From assembly GCA_002433465.1 (NCBI GenBank), contig DJIE01000175.1, forward strand, positions 1 to 13,266: a DNA stretch of 13,266 bases, given 5' to 3'. Both the position numbers and the translations under genes were made by a program. Source of the stretch: Salinisphaera sp. UBA6602 (GTDB lineage: Bacteria; Pseudomonadota; Gammaproteobacteria; Nevskiales; Salinisphaeraceae). Positions within the stretch are counted from its first letter, which is position 1, and each line of letters starts with the position of its first letter. Of the stretch, positions 1 to 7,313 are shown in pieces. The notes below the pieces were generated by a model. That model made no database searches and had not been told where the DNA came from. It was given only the letters and a program-made list of their open reading frames with translations.

Positions 1-240
1 CGAGGGCCCGGTCAGCACCTGAAGCGCCCGGGTCTCGTCGCCACCGGTATAGTGCATGACCAGAAAGCGCACGCGCTGGTTGTAGGCCTGTGCCGGCTGC
101 GCCTGGTCGGCCCAGTAACCGTTACGCTGCTTGAGCGTGGCGGGGGTACAGCCGGCAATCGCGACCGCCAGGCCGAACAACAGCAGCAGCCGGCCCGAGG
201 CGCGCCCGGGCCGGCAGGAATCGAGTACGGGAGCTATCAT
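1..240 (-). CDS. AmiD-like N-acetylmuramoyl-L-alanine amidase lipoprotein (N-terminal part)
   Basis: Only the first 80 codons are present; the gene runs off the left edge. The predicted role is cleavage of the amide bond between MurNAc and the stem peptide in peptidoglycan turnover, at the periplasmic face of the outer membrane. The start is a lipoprotein signal: a basic stretch, a hydrophobic core rich in Leu/Ala at about residues 18-29, and a lipobox IAGC with the lipidated Cys at 31. After a linker comes RVRFLVMHYTGGDE (about residues 56-69), which matches the beginning of the Amidase_2 fold. The His of HYT (about 63) corresponds to the first zinc ligand in AmiD. The ATG overlaps the stop of the upstream thioesterase gene (ATGA), with GAAGAAG just before it as a likely ribosome-binding site, so translation is probably coupled. 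Assignment rests on about 25 residues of domain, so another Amidase_2 lipoprotein is possible. Confidence 0.7.
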   Translation of the reverse strand, partial: MIAPVLDSCRPGRASGRLLLLFGLAVAIAGCTPATLKQRNGYWADQAQPAQAYNQRVRFLVMHYTGGDETRALQVLTGPS

Positions 241-641
241 TCGTCTTCTTCGCCCTCGGCAAAGCGATCCTTGATATAGGTCACTTCGGTCTTGCCATGC
301 GGTTTCGGGCGGCCGTCGTCGCCCATGCTCACGAACACGATTTCGTCGATACGCAGGATGCTGCGGCGGGTGATCTTGTTGCGCACTTCGCAGCGCATGG
401 TTAGCGACGTGGTACCAAAACGGGTGGCCGCGATGCCCAGTTCGATGATGTCGCCCTGGCGTGCGCTGGACACGAAATTGATTTCGGACATGTACTTGGT
501 GACGATATGGTGATGATCGAGCTGAATGATCGCGTAGATCGCGGCTTCTTCATCGATCCAGCGCAGCAGGCTGCCGCCGAACAGGGTGCCGTTGGGATTG
601 AGGTCTTCGGGCTTGATCCATTTGCGCGTATGGAAATTCAT
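237..641 (-). CDS. Acyl-CoA thioesterase, hotdog fold (YciA/4HBT type)
   Basis: This 134-aa protein is predicted to hydrolyse acyl-CoA thioesters to free acid and CoA in the cytoplasm. The block NPNGTLFGGSLLRWIDEEAA (about residues 15-34) is the hotdog helix region, with the probable catalytic Asp at 30. It is followed by VTKYMSEINFVSSARQGDI, typical of acyl-CoA hydrolases of this group. The length fits a single hotdog domain. I chose the ATG at 641 because the family normally begins MNFHTRKW and because it leaves about 98 bp before the divergent hrpA. An in-frame ATG at 704 would add 21 residues but leave only 35 bp. Neither start has a clear Shine-Dalgarno sequence. It overlaps the amidase gene by ATGA and is the first gene of that pair. 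The chain-length preference of the enzyme cannot be read from sequence. Confidence 0.88.
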   Translation of the reverse strand: MNFHTRKWIKPEDLNPNGTLFGGSLLRWIDEEAAIYAIIQLDHHHIVTKYMSEINFVSSARQGDIIELGIAATRFGTTSLTMRCEVRNKITRRSILRIDEIVFVSMGDDGRPKPHGKTEVTYIKDRFAEGEEDE

Positions 642-728
642 GTCTTGCCGGCCGGTGCGTTGAAAAGCGCAGGCTAACCGATGCATCAGTTCGCGGCTAT
701 CCATGGTTCGCGTGGTTACCGTCGAATC

Positions 729-734
729 GAGGAG
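729..734 (+). promoter_or_regulatory. Ribosome-binding site for hrpA
   Basis: GAGGAG lies 5 nt before the TTG at 740. It is the only strong Shine-Dalgarno sequence near the beginning of the helicase reading frame and decides in favour of the TTG start. Confidence 0.7.
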
Positions 735-739
735 CAACA

Positions 740-3700
740 TTGACCGTAAACGCTCACACCGAGGCCGTGCTGGCCGACGTGCAAACACGCGATCGACACC
801 GGCTCACCCGGGGCTGGCATCAGGCGCGCGATGCCGAGGCCAGAGCGCGTATGGCAGAGCGGATCGAAACGAGCGCGGCCGTGACCCATGCACGCACGCA
901 GGCCCGTGGCGAGGTGGAACTGGCCGAGGGGCTGCCGGTGACCGCCCGCGCCGACGAAATACGCGCCGCGCTCGAACGGCATCAGGTCGTGGTGGTCTGC
1001 GGTGAAACCGGCTCCGGCAAGACCACGCAGCTGCCCAAGATTCTCATGCAGGCCGGTTTTGGCGCCCGTGGTCTGATCGGCCATACCCAGCCGCGGCGGC
1101 TGGCCGCACGCAGCGTGGGCCAGCGTATCGCCGAAGAGTTGGCCACGCCGTTTGGCGAGCTGGTCGGGTTTCAGACCCGCTTCGAGAAGAAACTCTCGGA
1201 GGCCACCCAGATCAAGCTGATGACGGACGGCATTCTGCTGGCCGAGACTGCGCGTGATCGCTTTCTCAACGCCTACGAGGCCATCGTCATCGACGAGGCC
1301 CACGAGCGCACGCTCAACGTCGATTTTCTGCTCGGCTATCTCAAGCAGCTGCTGCCAAAACGGCCCGATCTGAAGGTGGTGGTGACCTCGGCCACGATCG
1401 ACCCGGACCGGTTTGCCCGTTTCTTCGACGACGCGCCGGTGATCAACGTGGAAGGGCGTGGCTATCCGGTCACCGTGCGCTATCGCCCGCCCGAGGAAAA
1501 CGACGACGATCTGCCCCAGGCGGTAGAGGCCGGCATACGCGAGTTGTGGCGGCCAGGCGAGGGGACCGGCGCGGGCGATATTCTGGTCTTCCTGCCCGGC
1601 GAGCGCGATATCCGCGACTGCGAGCGCCATCTGTCCAAGGCCTTCGCAGGCGACAAGTTCAACGCCGAAATCGTGCCGCTCTATGCGCGGCTGACGCGCA
1701 GCGCCCAGAACCGTATCTTCTCGGCGAGCAACGGCCGCCGGGTGGTGTTGTCGACCAACGTCGCCGAAACCTCGTTGACCGTGCCCGGTATTCGCTACGT
1801 GATCGACAGCGGACTGGCACGTATCAGCCGTTATTCCACCTCGGCCAAGGTACAACGCCTGCCTATCGAGCCGGTGTCCCAGGCCAGCTGCAACCAGCGC
1901 GCCGGGCGCTGTGGTCGTGTCGCGCCGGGTATCTGTATCCGCCTGTTCGACGAAGACGATTACGCAAACCGGCCCGCCTTCACCGACCCGGAAATCCGGC
2001 GTACCAATCTGGCCAGCGTGCTGCTGACCATGGCCGACCTCAAGCTCGGCGAGATTGAGGACTTTCCCTTCATCGACCCGCCCGAGCGGCGCTATATCAA
2101 CGACGGGCGCAACCTGCTCACCCAGCTCCAGGCGATGGACAACAAGCGCATCACCGCCCTCGGGCGCCAACTCGCGCGCCTGCCGCTGGATCCACGTATC
2201 GGGCGTATGCTCATCGCCGGCCAGGCCATGGGCGTGGCCACCGCCATGCGCATGCTGGCGGCCGGGCTGACCATTCAGGACCCGCGTGAACGCCCGCCGG
2301 CCATGCGCGAGGCCGCCGACCAGGCCCAGCGGGAATTCGCGGACGTACGCTCGGACTTCGTCAGCCTGTTGAAGCTCTGGGACGCGTTTGCCCAGGCACG
2401 GCGCGAACACAGCGGCAATCAGCTGCGAAAGTGGTGTCGCGAGCGCTTCATCAACTTCATGCGCATGCGCGAATGGGAGGATCTGGCTCGCCAGCTGCGG
2501 CGTATCGGTGCCGATCTGGGCATCAGCAACGACCCGGCCCAGGGCCGCCTCGCGGAGGTGGATTTCGTCGGGCTGCACCAGGCGCTGCTACCGGGGCTGC
2601 TCGATCACGTCGGCCAGCTCGAGGAAAAAGGCGAGTACCAGGGCACGCGCGGACGCAAGTTCCGGATATTTCCGGGCTCGGGGCTGGCCAAGAAGAACCC
2701 GAAATGGATGGTGGCCGGCGAGCTCATCGAAACCAGTCGTCTGTTCGCGCATACCGTGGCCGGCGTCGATCCGAAATGGATCGAAAAGGCCGCAGACCAT
2801 CTCGTGACGCGGGAACACTACGAGCCGCACTGGGAAAAACGCCGCGGCCAGGTGGCTGCCCGCGAGCGGGTGAAGCTGTTCGGGCTCACGCTCGCCGACG
2901 GGCGCAAGGTGGATTTCGGCCGCATGGACCCGGTCGTGGCCCGCGAGATCTTCATCCGCGATGGCCTGGTGGCCTTTGCCGTGGTCGATTCGCGCGGCCG
3001 GGTGCCGGAGTTTCTGCAATACAACCAGCTCATCGTCGAGGATATCGCGGCCCAGGAAGCCCGTTTTAGACGGCGCGATCTGCTCGTTGACGAAACCACC
3101 CAGGCGCGCTTCTACGACGAACGCCTGCCCGCCGACGTGCGCGACCAGAAAACGCTGCAGAAATGGCTCAAGCAGAACGACGACAGCGTGCTGCGCTTCG
3201 ATGAGGACCAGCTGCTGCGCCATGCCGGGGTCGACCTGCCGGCCGATGCCTATCCCGAAAGCATGCGCCTGGGCGATCTGCCGGTGGCCCTCGACTATGC
3301 CTTCGAGCCGGGGACCGAAAAAGACGGCGTGACCGCGCGCGTGCCGCTGGCCGCGCTCAAGCAGATGCCGCCCGAGCGTGCGGAGTGGCTTGTACCGGGT
3401 CTGCTGGAAGAGAAATACCGCGAATACCTCAAGGCCTTGCCCAAACGCCTGCGTCGGGCGGTGGTGCCGGTGCCGGACTTCGCCCGCGCCGCCGCCGAGC
3501 GCGCCGAGTTCGGCCAGGGCGATCCGCTGGATGCGCTGCGTGAGGCCATTCATGCGATGACCGGGCTGCACATCCCGGCCGACGCCTGGGACGACTTCAC
3601 CCCGAGTCCGCATCTCAAGCTGCGCTTCGAGATCGTCGACGACGACGGCGAGGTCGTGGCCACCGGTCGCGATCTGGAAAAACTCAGCCGTGACTTGGGC

Positions 3701-4660
3701 GATCGCGCCCGCGCCGCGGTGGCCCAGGCCAGCGATGACGCACTGCGTGAAACCGGCCTGACCGCCTGGCCCGAACAGGATCTGGCCGACAGCGTCGAAC
3801 TCAAACACGCCGGCGTGCGCGTACAGGCCATGCCGACGCTGGTTGATCGCGGTGATTCGGTGGACCTCGAACTGCTCGACGACCCCCAGGCCGCGGCCGT
3901 CCAGCATCGCCACGGTGTGATTCGGCTCGCGCGTTTGGCCGTGGCCAAGCAGTGCCGGCTGATCAAGCGCGACCTACCCCAGTTCAAGAGCTTTGCGGTC
4001 ATGCGCTTCGTCGACGCGCCGACGAGCGCGCTGGCCGATCGCGAACGCCAGCGCGTGCTCGCCCTCGATAGCGAACCGCTGCTGCTGGCCGACCTGGTGA
4101 ACGCGCTGATCGATACGCATATCGATACGCCGGTTCGCGACGCGGAGACGTTCGAGGCCTGTGTCGCCACGCTGCGCGCGAACCTGATGGCCGATGCGGT
4201 GACGCTGTGGGACGATCTCAAACCGGCGCTGACCCGCCTGGCGGCCGTCAACAAACGGCTGTCCAAGAATATCGGCCTCGACTGGATGGCCGCTATCGAC
4301 GACATCCGCGACCAGCTCGCGCACCTGGTCTATGCCGGTTTTATCGGCGAGCACGGCTATTCGCATAGCCTGGCGCGCAATCTGGATCGCTACCTAGCCG
4401 CCATCGAACAACGCCTGGACAAGCTCGCCCGAGACGGCGCGGCGGCGGACAAGCAGCGCATGCGCGAAATCCTGCCGTACTGGCAGGCCTACAAGCAGCG
4501 TGCGGAACGCGCGCGCGCCAAGTCGCAGGACGTCCAGCCGCTGCGCGACTTGCGCTGGATGATCGAAGAGTACCGGGTACAGGTGTTCGCCCAGCCCCTG
4601 GGCACGGCCATGAAGGTGTCGGCCAAACGCTTGGACGCGGCGCTGGCCGAATTGCGCTAG
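740..4660 (+). CDS. hrpA: ATP-dependent RNA helicase HrpA (DEAH box)
   Basis: A complete 1306-aa DEAH/RHA helicase, essentially the length of E. coli HrpA (about 1300). The family unwinds RNA 3'-5' and in E. coli has been linked to mRNA processing and to rescue of collided ribosomes. Visible motifs are Walker A GETGSGKT (88-95), motif Ia TQPRRLAARSV (about 116-126), DEAH (185-188), SAT (217-219), LSTNVAETSLT (337-347) and motif VI QRAGRCGR (386-393). Behind the two RecA-like domains come the helicase-associated HA2 region (about 410-560), an OB-fold region (about 600-700) and the long DUF3418 C-terminal region specific to bacterial HrpA. Translation probably starts at TTG 740, because GAGGAG sits 5 nt upstream and there is no better ATG. 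It is divergent from the thioesterase and convergent with the DUF218 gene, with 5 bp between the stop codons. Confidence 0.97.
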   Translation: MTVNAHTEAVLADVQTRDRHRLTRGWHQARDAEARARMAERIETSAAVTHARTQARGEVELAEGLPVTARADEIRAALERHQVVVVCGETGSGKTTQLPKILMQAGFGARGLIGHTQPRRLAARSVGQRIAEELATPFGELVGFQTRFEKKLSEATQIKLMTDGILLAETARDRFLNAYEAIVIDEAHERTLNVDFLLGYLKQLLPKRPDLKVVVTSATIDPDRFARFFDDAPVINVEGRGYPVTVRYRPPEENDDDLPQAVEAGIRELWRPGEGTGAGDILVFLPGERDIRDCERHLSKAFAGDKFNAEIVPLYARLTRSAQNRIFSASNGRRVVLSTNVAETSLTVPGIRYVIDSGLARISRYSTSAKVQRLPIEPVSQASCNQRAGRCGRVAPGICIRLFDEDDYANRPAFTDPEIRRTNLASVLLTMADLKLGEIEDFPFIDPPERRYINDGRNLLTQLQAMDNKRITALGRQLARLPLDPRIGRMLIAGQAMGVATAMRMLAAGLTIQDPRERPPAMREAADQAQREFADVRSDFVSLLKLWDAFAQARREHSGNQLRKWCRERFINFMRMREWEDLARQLRRIGADLGISNDPAQGRLAEVDFVGLHQALLPGLLDHVGQLEEKGEYQGTRGRKFRIFPGSGLAKKNPKWMVAGELIETSRLFAHTVAGVDPKWIEKAADHLVTREHYEPHWEKRRGQVAARERVKLFGLTLADGRKVDFGRMDPVVAREIFIRDGLVAFAVVDSRGRVPEFLQYNQLIVEDIAAQEARFRRRDLLVDETTQARFYDERLPADVRDQKTLQKWLKQNDDSVLRFDEDQLLRHAGVDLPADAYPESMRLGDLPVALDYAFEPGTEKDGVTARVPLAALKQMPPERAEWLVPGLLEEKYREYLKALPKRLRRAVVPVPDFARAAAERAEFGQGDPLDALREAIHAMTGLHIPADAWDDFTPSPHLKLRFEIVDDDGEVVATGRDLEKLSRDLGDRARAAVAQASDDALRETGLTAWPEQDLADSVELKHAGVRVQAMPTLVDRGDSVDLELLDDPQAAAVQHRHGVIRLARLAVAKQCRLIKRDLPQFKSFAVMRFVDAPTSALADRERQRVLALDSEPLLLADLVNALIDTHIDTPVRDAETFEACVATLRANLMADAVTLWDDLKPALTRLAAVNKRLSKNIGLDWMAAIDDIRDQLAHLVYAGFIGEHGYSHSLARNLDRYLAAIEQRLDKLARDGAAADKQRMREILPYWQAYKQRAERARAKSQDVQPLRDLRWMIEEYRVQVFAQPLGTAMKVSAKRLDAALAELR

Positions 4661-4665
4661 CGGGT

Positions 4666-5241
4666 TTACCACCAGGCGGCGCGGCCGAGCAGCTGGTAGG
4701 CGAACAGCTTCATCGCTTCGCTGCGTCGGCGCTGGGCGGTCAGCGGCACCGGTGCGGGCGCGGAGCAGATCTCGGGCTGGCGACATTGGGCACGGGCGGT
4801 AAGATAGGCACGGTAGCTGTGATGCTGGTCGGTGACGATTACCAGTCGCGCGGCCTCGCGCACGCCCGGCAGCGCGCAGCTGTTGGCCAGGTTTTCATAG
4901 GTCGAGCGCGCCGCGCGTTCCACGATCACATCCTTCTGTGCCACGCCCAGGCGCACCGCCTCCCGGGCGAGCCGTACCGCCGAGTCGCCGCCGTGGCCGG
5001 CGCCGGAGAACACGATCCGGTCGACCTGCTTGGCCTCGTAGAGGCCGACCGCGCGTTTGGTGCGGCGATAGTCGGGCCCGCCGCTGAGCACGATCGCGGT
5101 CGTGTCCCCGTGTTGGGTCGCGGCACAGGGGGCCGGCACCGTGCCGATCCAGACATAGTCCAGCGTCGCCCGGGCGACGAGTGTTAGCAGCAGCGCCGCG
5201 ATCAGGGTCAGGCCGATTTGTCCGGCACGGGGAATGGCGAT
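4666..5241 (-). CDS. YdcF/SanA-like DUF218 family membrane-anchored protein
   Basis: About 191 aa if translation starts at ATC 5241. Residues 9-23 are a hydrophobic segment (IGLTLIAALLLTLVA), probably a single N-terminal membrane anchor. The DUF218 domain follows: AIVLSGGPDYRRTKRAV, then RIVFSGAGHGGDSAVRLAREA, then IVERAARSTYENLANS, then LVIVTDQHHSYRA. Relatives such as SanA and YdcF have been linked to envelope integrity, but their chemistry is poorly known. The only ordinary start in frame is GTG 5139, which would delete the membrane segment and has no ribosome-binding site. AGGAGG lies exactly 7 nt before the ATC at 5241, and the frame is closed by TGA a few codons further upstream. The gene converges on hrpA with 5 bp between stops. 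The family call is firm; the start codon is an inference. Confidence 0.82.
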   Translation of the reverse strand: MAIPRAGQIGLTLIAALLLTLVARATLDYVWIGTVPAPCAATQHGDTTAIVLSGGPDYRRTKRAVGLYEAKQVDRIVFSGAGHGGDSAVRLAREAVRLGVAQKDVIVERAARSTYENLANSCALPGVREAARLVIVTDQHHSYRAYLTARAQCRQPEICSAPAPVPLTAQRRRSEAMKLFAYQLLGRAAWW

Positions 5242-5248
5242 AGCGGGT

Positions 5249-5254
5249 CCTCCT
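5249..5254 (-). promoter_or_regulatory. Shine-Dalgarno sequence that decides the start of the DUF218 gene
   Basis: On the minus strand the sequence reads AGGAGG, then 7 nt, then ATC GCC ATT. This is a perfect anti-16S match at ideal spacing, but no ATG, GTG or TTG stands where the start should be. The candidates are ATC 5241 or, less well spaced at 13 nt, ATT 5235. Confidence 0.6.
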
Positions 5255-5330
5255 GTTCAAATATCGCCACGCTTGCGGCTCGATTGGCGCCGAACGTGTA
5301 GGTATGCCACGGCTGTCGTATTGTCTAGTA

Positions 5331-5352
5331 AAGTATGGGTAAATACATACTT
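5331..5352. promoter_or_regulatory. 22-bp palindrome, possible operator before the IalB-like gene
   Basis: AAGTATG (5331-5337) and CATACTT (5346-5352) form a perfect 7-bp inverted repeat around an 8-nt AT-rich centre. It lies 13 bp before the ATG at 5366, in the divergent gap between the DUF218 and IalB-like genes. Symmetry and size fit a dimeric repressor site. No regulator gene is adjacent and I do not recognise the motif. Confidence 0.45.
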
Positions 5353-5365
5353 CGGGCCACTCGTT

Positions 5366-5872
5366 ATGTCTTCACGTCTTGCTCTGCCGTTGCGCGCTGT
5401 CCTGCTGATGGTTGCGATGCTTTGTGTATCCACCGCTGCCTTTGCCCAGGATGGCGGCAAGGTCGAAAGCTTCCAGGATTGGGAGGTGCGCTGTCCGGAG
5501 CAGGGCGACGGGGCCTGTGAGATGACCCAGCTGGTCAACAGCCCGGATAACGGCAAGCCGATCCTGCGCGTAGTCATGGGTTATCCGCCGGAAGTCGATA
5601 GCGCGGCCATGGTATTCATCCTGCCGCTGGGTACGCGGCTGGCGCCGGGCGTGCAGTTCCAGGTCGATGGCGATCAGCCGCGCCGGTTTCCCTTTCAGAT
5701 CTGCCTGGAACAGGGCTGTCGTGCCGATTTTCCGGTGGACGATGCGCTGCGCAACAAGCTGCGTAGCGGTAGCCGGGCCACGGTCAGCCTGATCGGCCCG
5801 CGTGGCGATCGCATCGATCTGAAGGTGTCGCTGCAGGGCTTTACCAACGCGGACAACCGTATTCGCAAGTAG
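5366..5872 (+). CDS. Invasion-associated locus B (IalB) family secreted protein
   Basis: A 168-aa predicted periplasmic or secreted protein. Residues 1-23 form a Sec signal peptide: a short basic start, a hydrophobic core LPLRAVLLMVAMLCVSTA, and a likely cleavage after AFA. The mature part opens with the hallmark of the IalB family, FQDWEVRCPEQ (about 31-41). It continues with CEMTQLVNS, a middle FILPLGTRLAPGVQFQVDG segment, and a second Cys pair in FQICLEQGC. Four cysteines in the mature part suggest two disulfides. IalB was first described as a Bartonella erythrocyte-invasion factor, but family members are widespread in free-living bacteria and their general function is unknown. The ATG at 5366 was chosen because the signal peptide begins there; the upstream in-frame extension to 5234 has no signal character. 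The ribosome-binding site is weak. A palindrome lies just upstream. Confidence 0.85.
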   Translation: MSSRLALPLRAVLLMVAMLCVSTAAFAQDGGKVESFQDWEVRCPEQGDGACEMTQLVNSPDNGKPILRVVMGYPPEVDSAAMVFILPLGTRLAPGVQFQVDGDQPRRFPFQICLEQGCRADFPVDDALRNKLRSGSRATVSLIGPRGDRIDLKVSLQGFTNADNRIRK

Positions 5873-5969
5873 CGCGCGCCGGCGCACGCGATGTATGCGC
5901 CATCGGCCGGGCACGTCGCCGGGCCGACGGTGAGCAGGGCTGGCAGGAAAAAACAACAAAGGTAACGAT

Positions 5970-6572
5970 ATGGCCGAGGCACCCAAACCCAGCCCCGAGT
6001 TGCGAACGGAATATTCCTACGAGGATTTCGGCCGCGATTTCTTCGAACACGCGGTCACCGTCGAACGGGTCGAACAGGCGTTGGCCAATCTCACCGGCAA
6101 TGCCGTGGACTTCGGCCCGCGCCAGGTCGGGCCGGCAGGGTTGGCGACCATCCAGGCCGAGGGCAGTATCCGCGAGCCGTCGGTTCTGCGCCGCGAGGGC
6201 GAGTTGATCGAGTTCGACCTGACGATTCCAATCGACCTCGACCTGACCGTGCGCCTGGCCGCCCACGACCATCGCTTCGAAACCCGGCTGCGCGCGCAGC
6301 TGAAGCTCACGGCGCGGGCGAAGCAGCCGCTGCATATCTTCATCGACATACCGGCGCCGACCGAGAACGATATCGATGTGGAGGTGAATGCCCAGGGGCT
6401 GCGGGCTTCGGTACTCGACGTGGTGGCCGATATCGAAGGCGAGCTCAAGCGCCATGTCGCGAAGTACGTCGGCAAACAGATCGAGAAACCCGAGATTCGG
6501 CGCATGCGCGATATCGACGTACGGCGACGCCTGGAAAACGACGCGCCGGACCAGTCGACCGAGGGCGGGTAA
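5970..6572 (+). CDS. Unrecognised soluble protein, 200 aa
   Basis: I do not recognise this gene with certainty. It starts at ATG 5970 behind AAAGGTAACGAT. It has no signal peptide or membrane helix and is strongly charged. Residues 13-30 contain a short aromatic acidic region (EYSYEDFGRDFFEHAVT). From about 55 to 135 the pattern alternates hydrophobic and polar residues over long strands (IEFDLTIPIDLDLTVRLAA, RFETRLRAQLKLTARA, PLHIFIDIPAP), typical of an elongated beta sheet. It then becomes helical (VLDVVADIEGELKRHVAKYVGKQIEKPEI) and ends in MRDIDVRRRLE. This layout resembles lipid-binding TULIP/LmeA-like (DUF2993) proteins, but that is a guess from shape only. Coding bias matches its neighbours, so I consider it a real gene. 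It lies 97 bp after the IalB-like gene and could be cotranscribed with it. Confidence 0.75.
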   Translation: MAEAPKPSPELRTEYSYEDFGRDFFEHAVTVERVEQALANLTGNAVDFGPRQVGPAGLATIQAEGSIREPSVLRREGELIEFDLTIPIDLDLTVRLAAHDHRFETRLRAQLKLTARAKQPLHIFIDIPAPTENDIDVEVNAQGLRASVLDVVADIEGELKRHVAKYVGKQIEKPEIRRMRDIDVRRRLENDAPDQSTEGG

Positions 6573-6588
6573 GCCGCGAATATCCGGA

Positions 6589-7182
6589 TCATTGCCCCGG
6601 AGGGTGGGCCGCCCGGTCGAAACGCCCGACCACGGCAGCCAGGTCCTCGATGAGCTGGGTGAGCTCGTCGGCAAAGGCCTGTTGTTCTGCCTGAATGGCC
6701 GGCAGTGCGTCCGCCACCGGGTTGTCGCGCCGGAGGCGGCCCGATACCGAGTCGAGCGCGCGCTGTATGCCCTTCGGATGACGATAGCCCGCCAGAACGC
6801 TCCCTAGCCCGCGCAGGCGCATCCGGCTGAAGGGCGCGTTGGAGGGCCACTCAGCCATGACGCGCTGCTGTGCCCGGCGGGCAAAGCTCTCGAGCGAGTC
6901 GGGATGGAAATCGCCCCAGTGCCGCGCCAGGGCGTAGTCGAGGCCGATATCAACGAGAATACCTGCATAACGCCGCTGCGGTGGGTGGAAGCGATTACGC
7001 AGGCGTCGGTGCCCGTCGTGGGCGTCGCTGTGGCCGTCGATCGCGCGGTGCAGGCGAATGCCATGGCGTACGCGGGGCAGGAAACGATCGTCCAGGCGAC
7101 CCTTGATCTCGTCGCCGAGAATCTGGCCGGCGAACGACGTATCGCTGCGTTCTGCAAGCAGTAGGTGGGCCAGCAGGTTCAT
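6589..7182 (-). CDS. acpH: Acyl carrier protein phosphodiesterase (AcpH, DUF479)
   Basis: A 197-aa protein, close to the 193 aa of E. coli AcpH. The family removes the 4'-phosphopantetheine group from holo-ACP, giving apo-ACP, in the cytoplasm. Typical features are MNLLAHLLLAE at the start, SFAGQILGDEIKGR (about 16-29), GIRLHRAIDGHSDAH (about 40-54, metal-binding His/Asp cluster), RRYAGILVDIGLDYALARHW (about 69-88) and the C-terminal helices. The usual DH pair before the (A/S)RHW motif is DY here, so one probable metal or active-site His is replaced. The start at ATG 7182 matches the conserved family N-terminus; an upstream in-frame start at 7209 would add nine residues foreign to the family. 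On the minus strand TTGAAA (7240-7235) and TATGCT (7215-7210) could be a weak promoter, but the 19-bp spacing is long. The gene is divergent from the aminotransferase gene. Confidence 0.87.
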   Translation of the reverse strand: MNLLAHLLLAERSDTSFAGQILGDEIKGRLDDRFLPRVRHGIRLHRAIDGHSDAHDGHRRLRNRFHPPQRRYAGILVDIGLDYALARHWGDFHPDSLESFARRAQQRVMAEWPSNAPFSRMRLRGLGSVLAGYRHPKGIQRALDSVSGRLRRDNPVADALPAIQAEQQAFADELTQLIEDLAAVVGRFDRAAHPPGQ

Positions 7183-7313
7183 GACCAATATCCGTTTCGC
7201 ATGGACCACAGCATAAGCCCCCTAAGCGTTCCGGTTTCAAGCGCCTGCTTGTCGGGGGTGGTTTTATGCCAAAGTAGCGGGCTCAAGGCCGAAACAACAA
7301 CAGGATGTGCGCC

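Noticed and set aside
716..2578. A 620-codon open frame on the minus strand across hrpA
   Set aside because: It is antisense to well-defined helicase motifs and its translation has the low-complexity look of a high-GC shadow frame; no domain is recognisable.
2588..3913. A 441-codon open frame on the minus strand across hrpA
   Set aside because: Same reasoning: it lies opposite conserved hrpA sequence, has no recognisable domain or start signal, and reflects codon bias of the coding strand.
5881..5901. Hairpin GGCGCA/TGCGCC after the IalB-like gene as a terminator
   Set aside because: The stem is only 6 bp with a 9-nt loop and no T tract, so it is not convincing in DNA this GC-rich.
5841..6674. 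A 277-codon minus-strand frame opposite the unrecognised 200-aa gene
   Set aside because: The plus-strand frame has a ribosome-binding site, sensible composition and secondary-structure pattern. The minus frame spans several gene boundaries and has no features.
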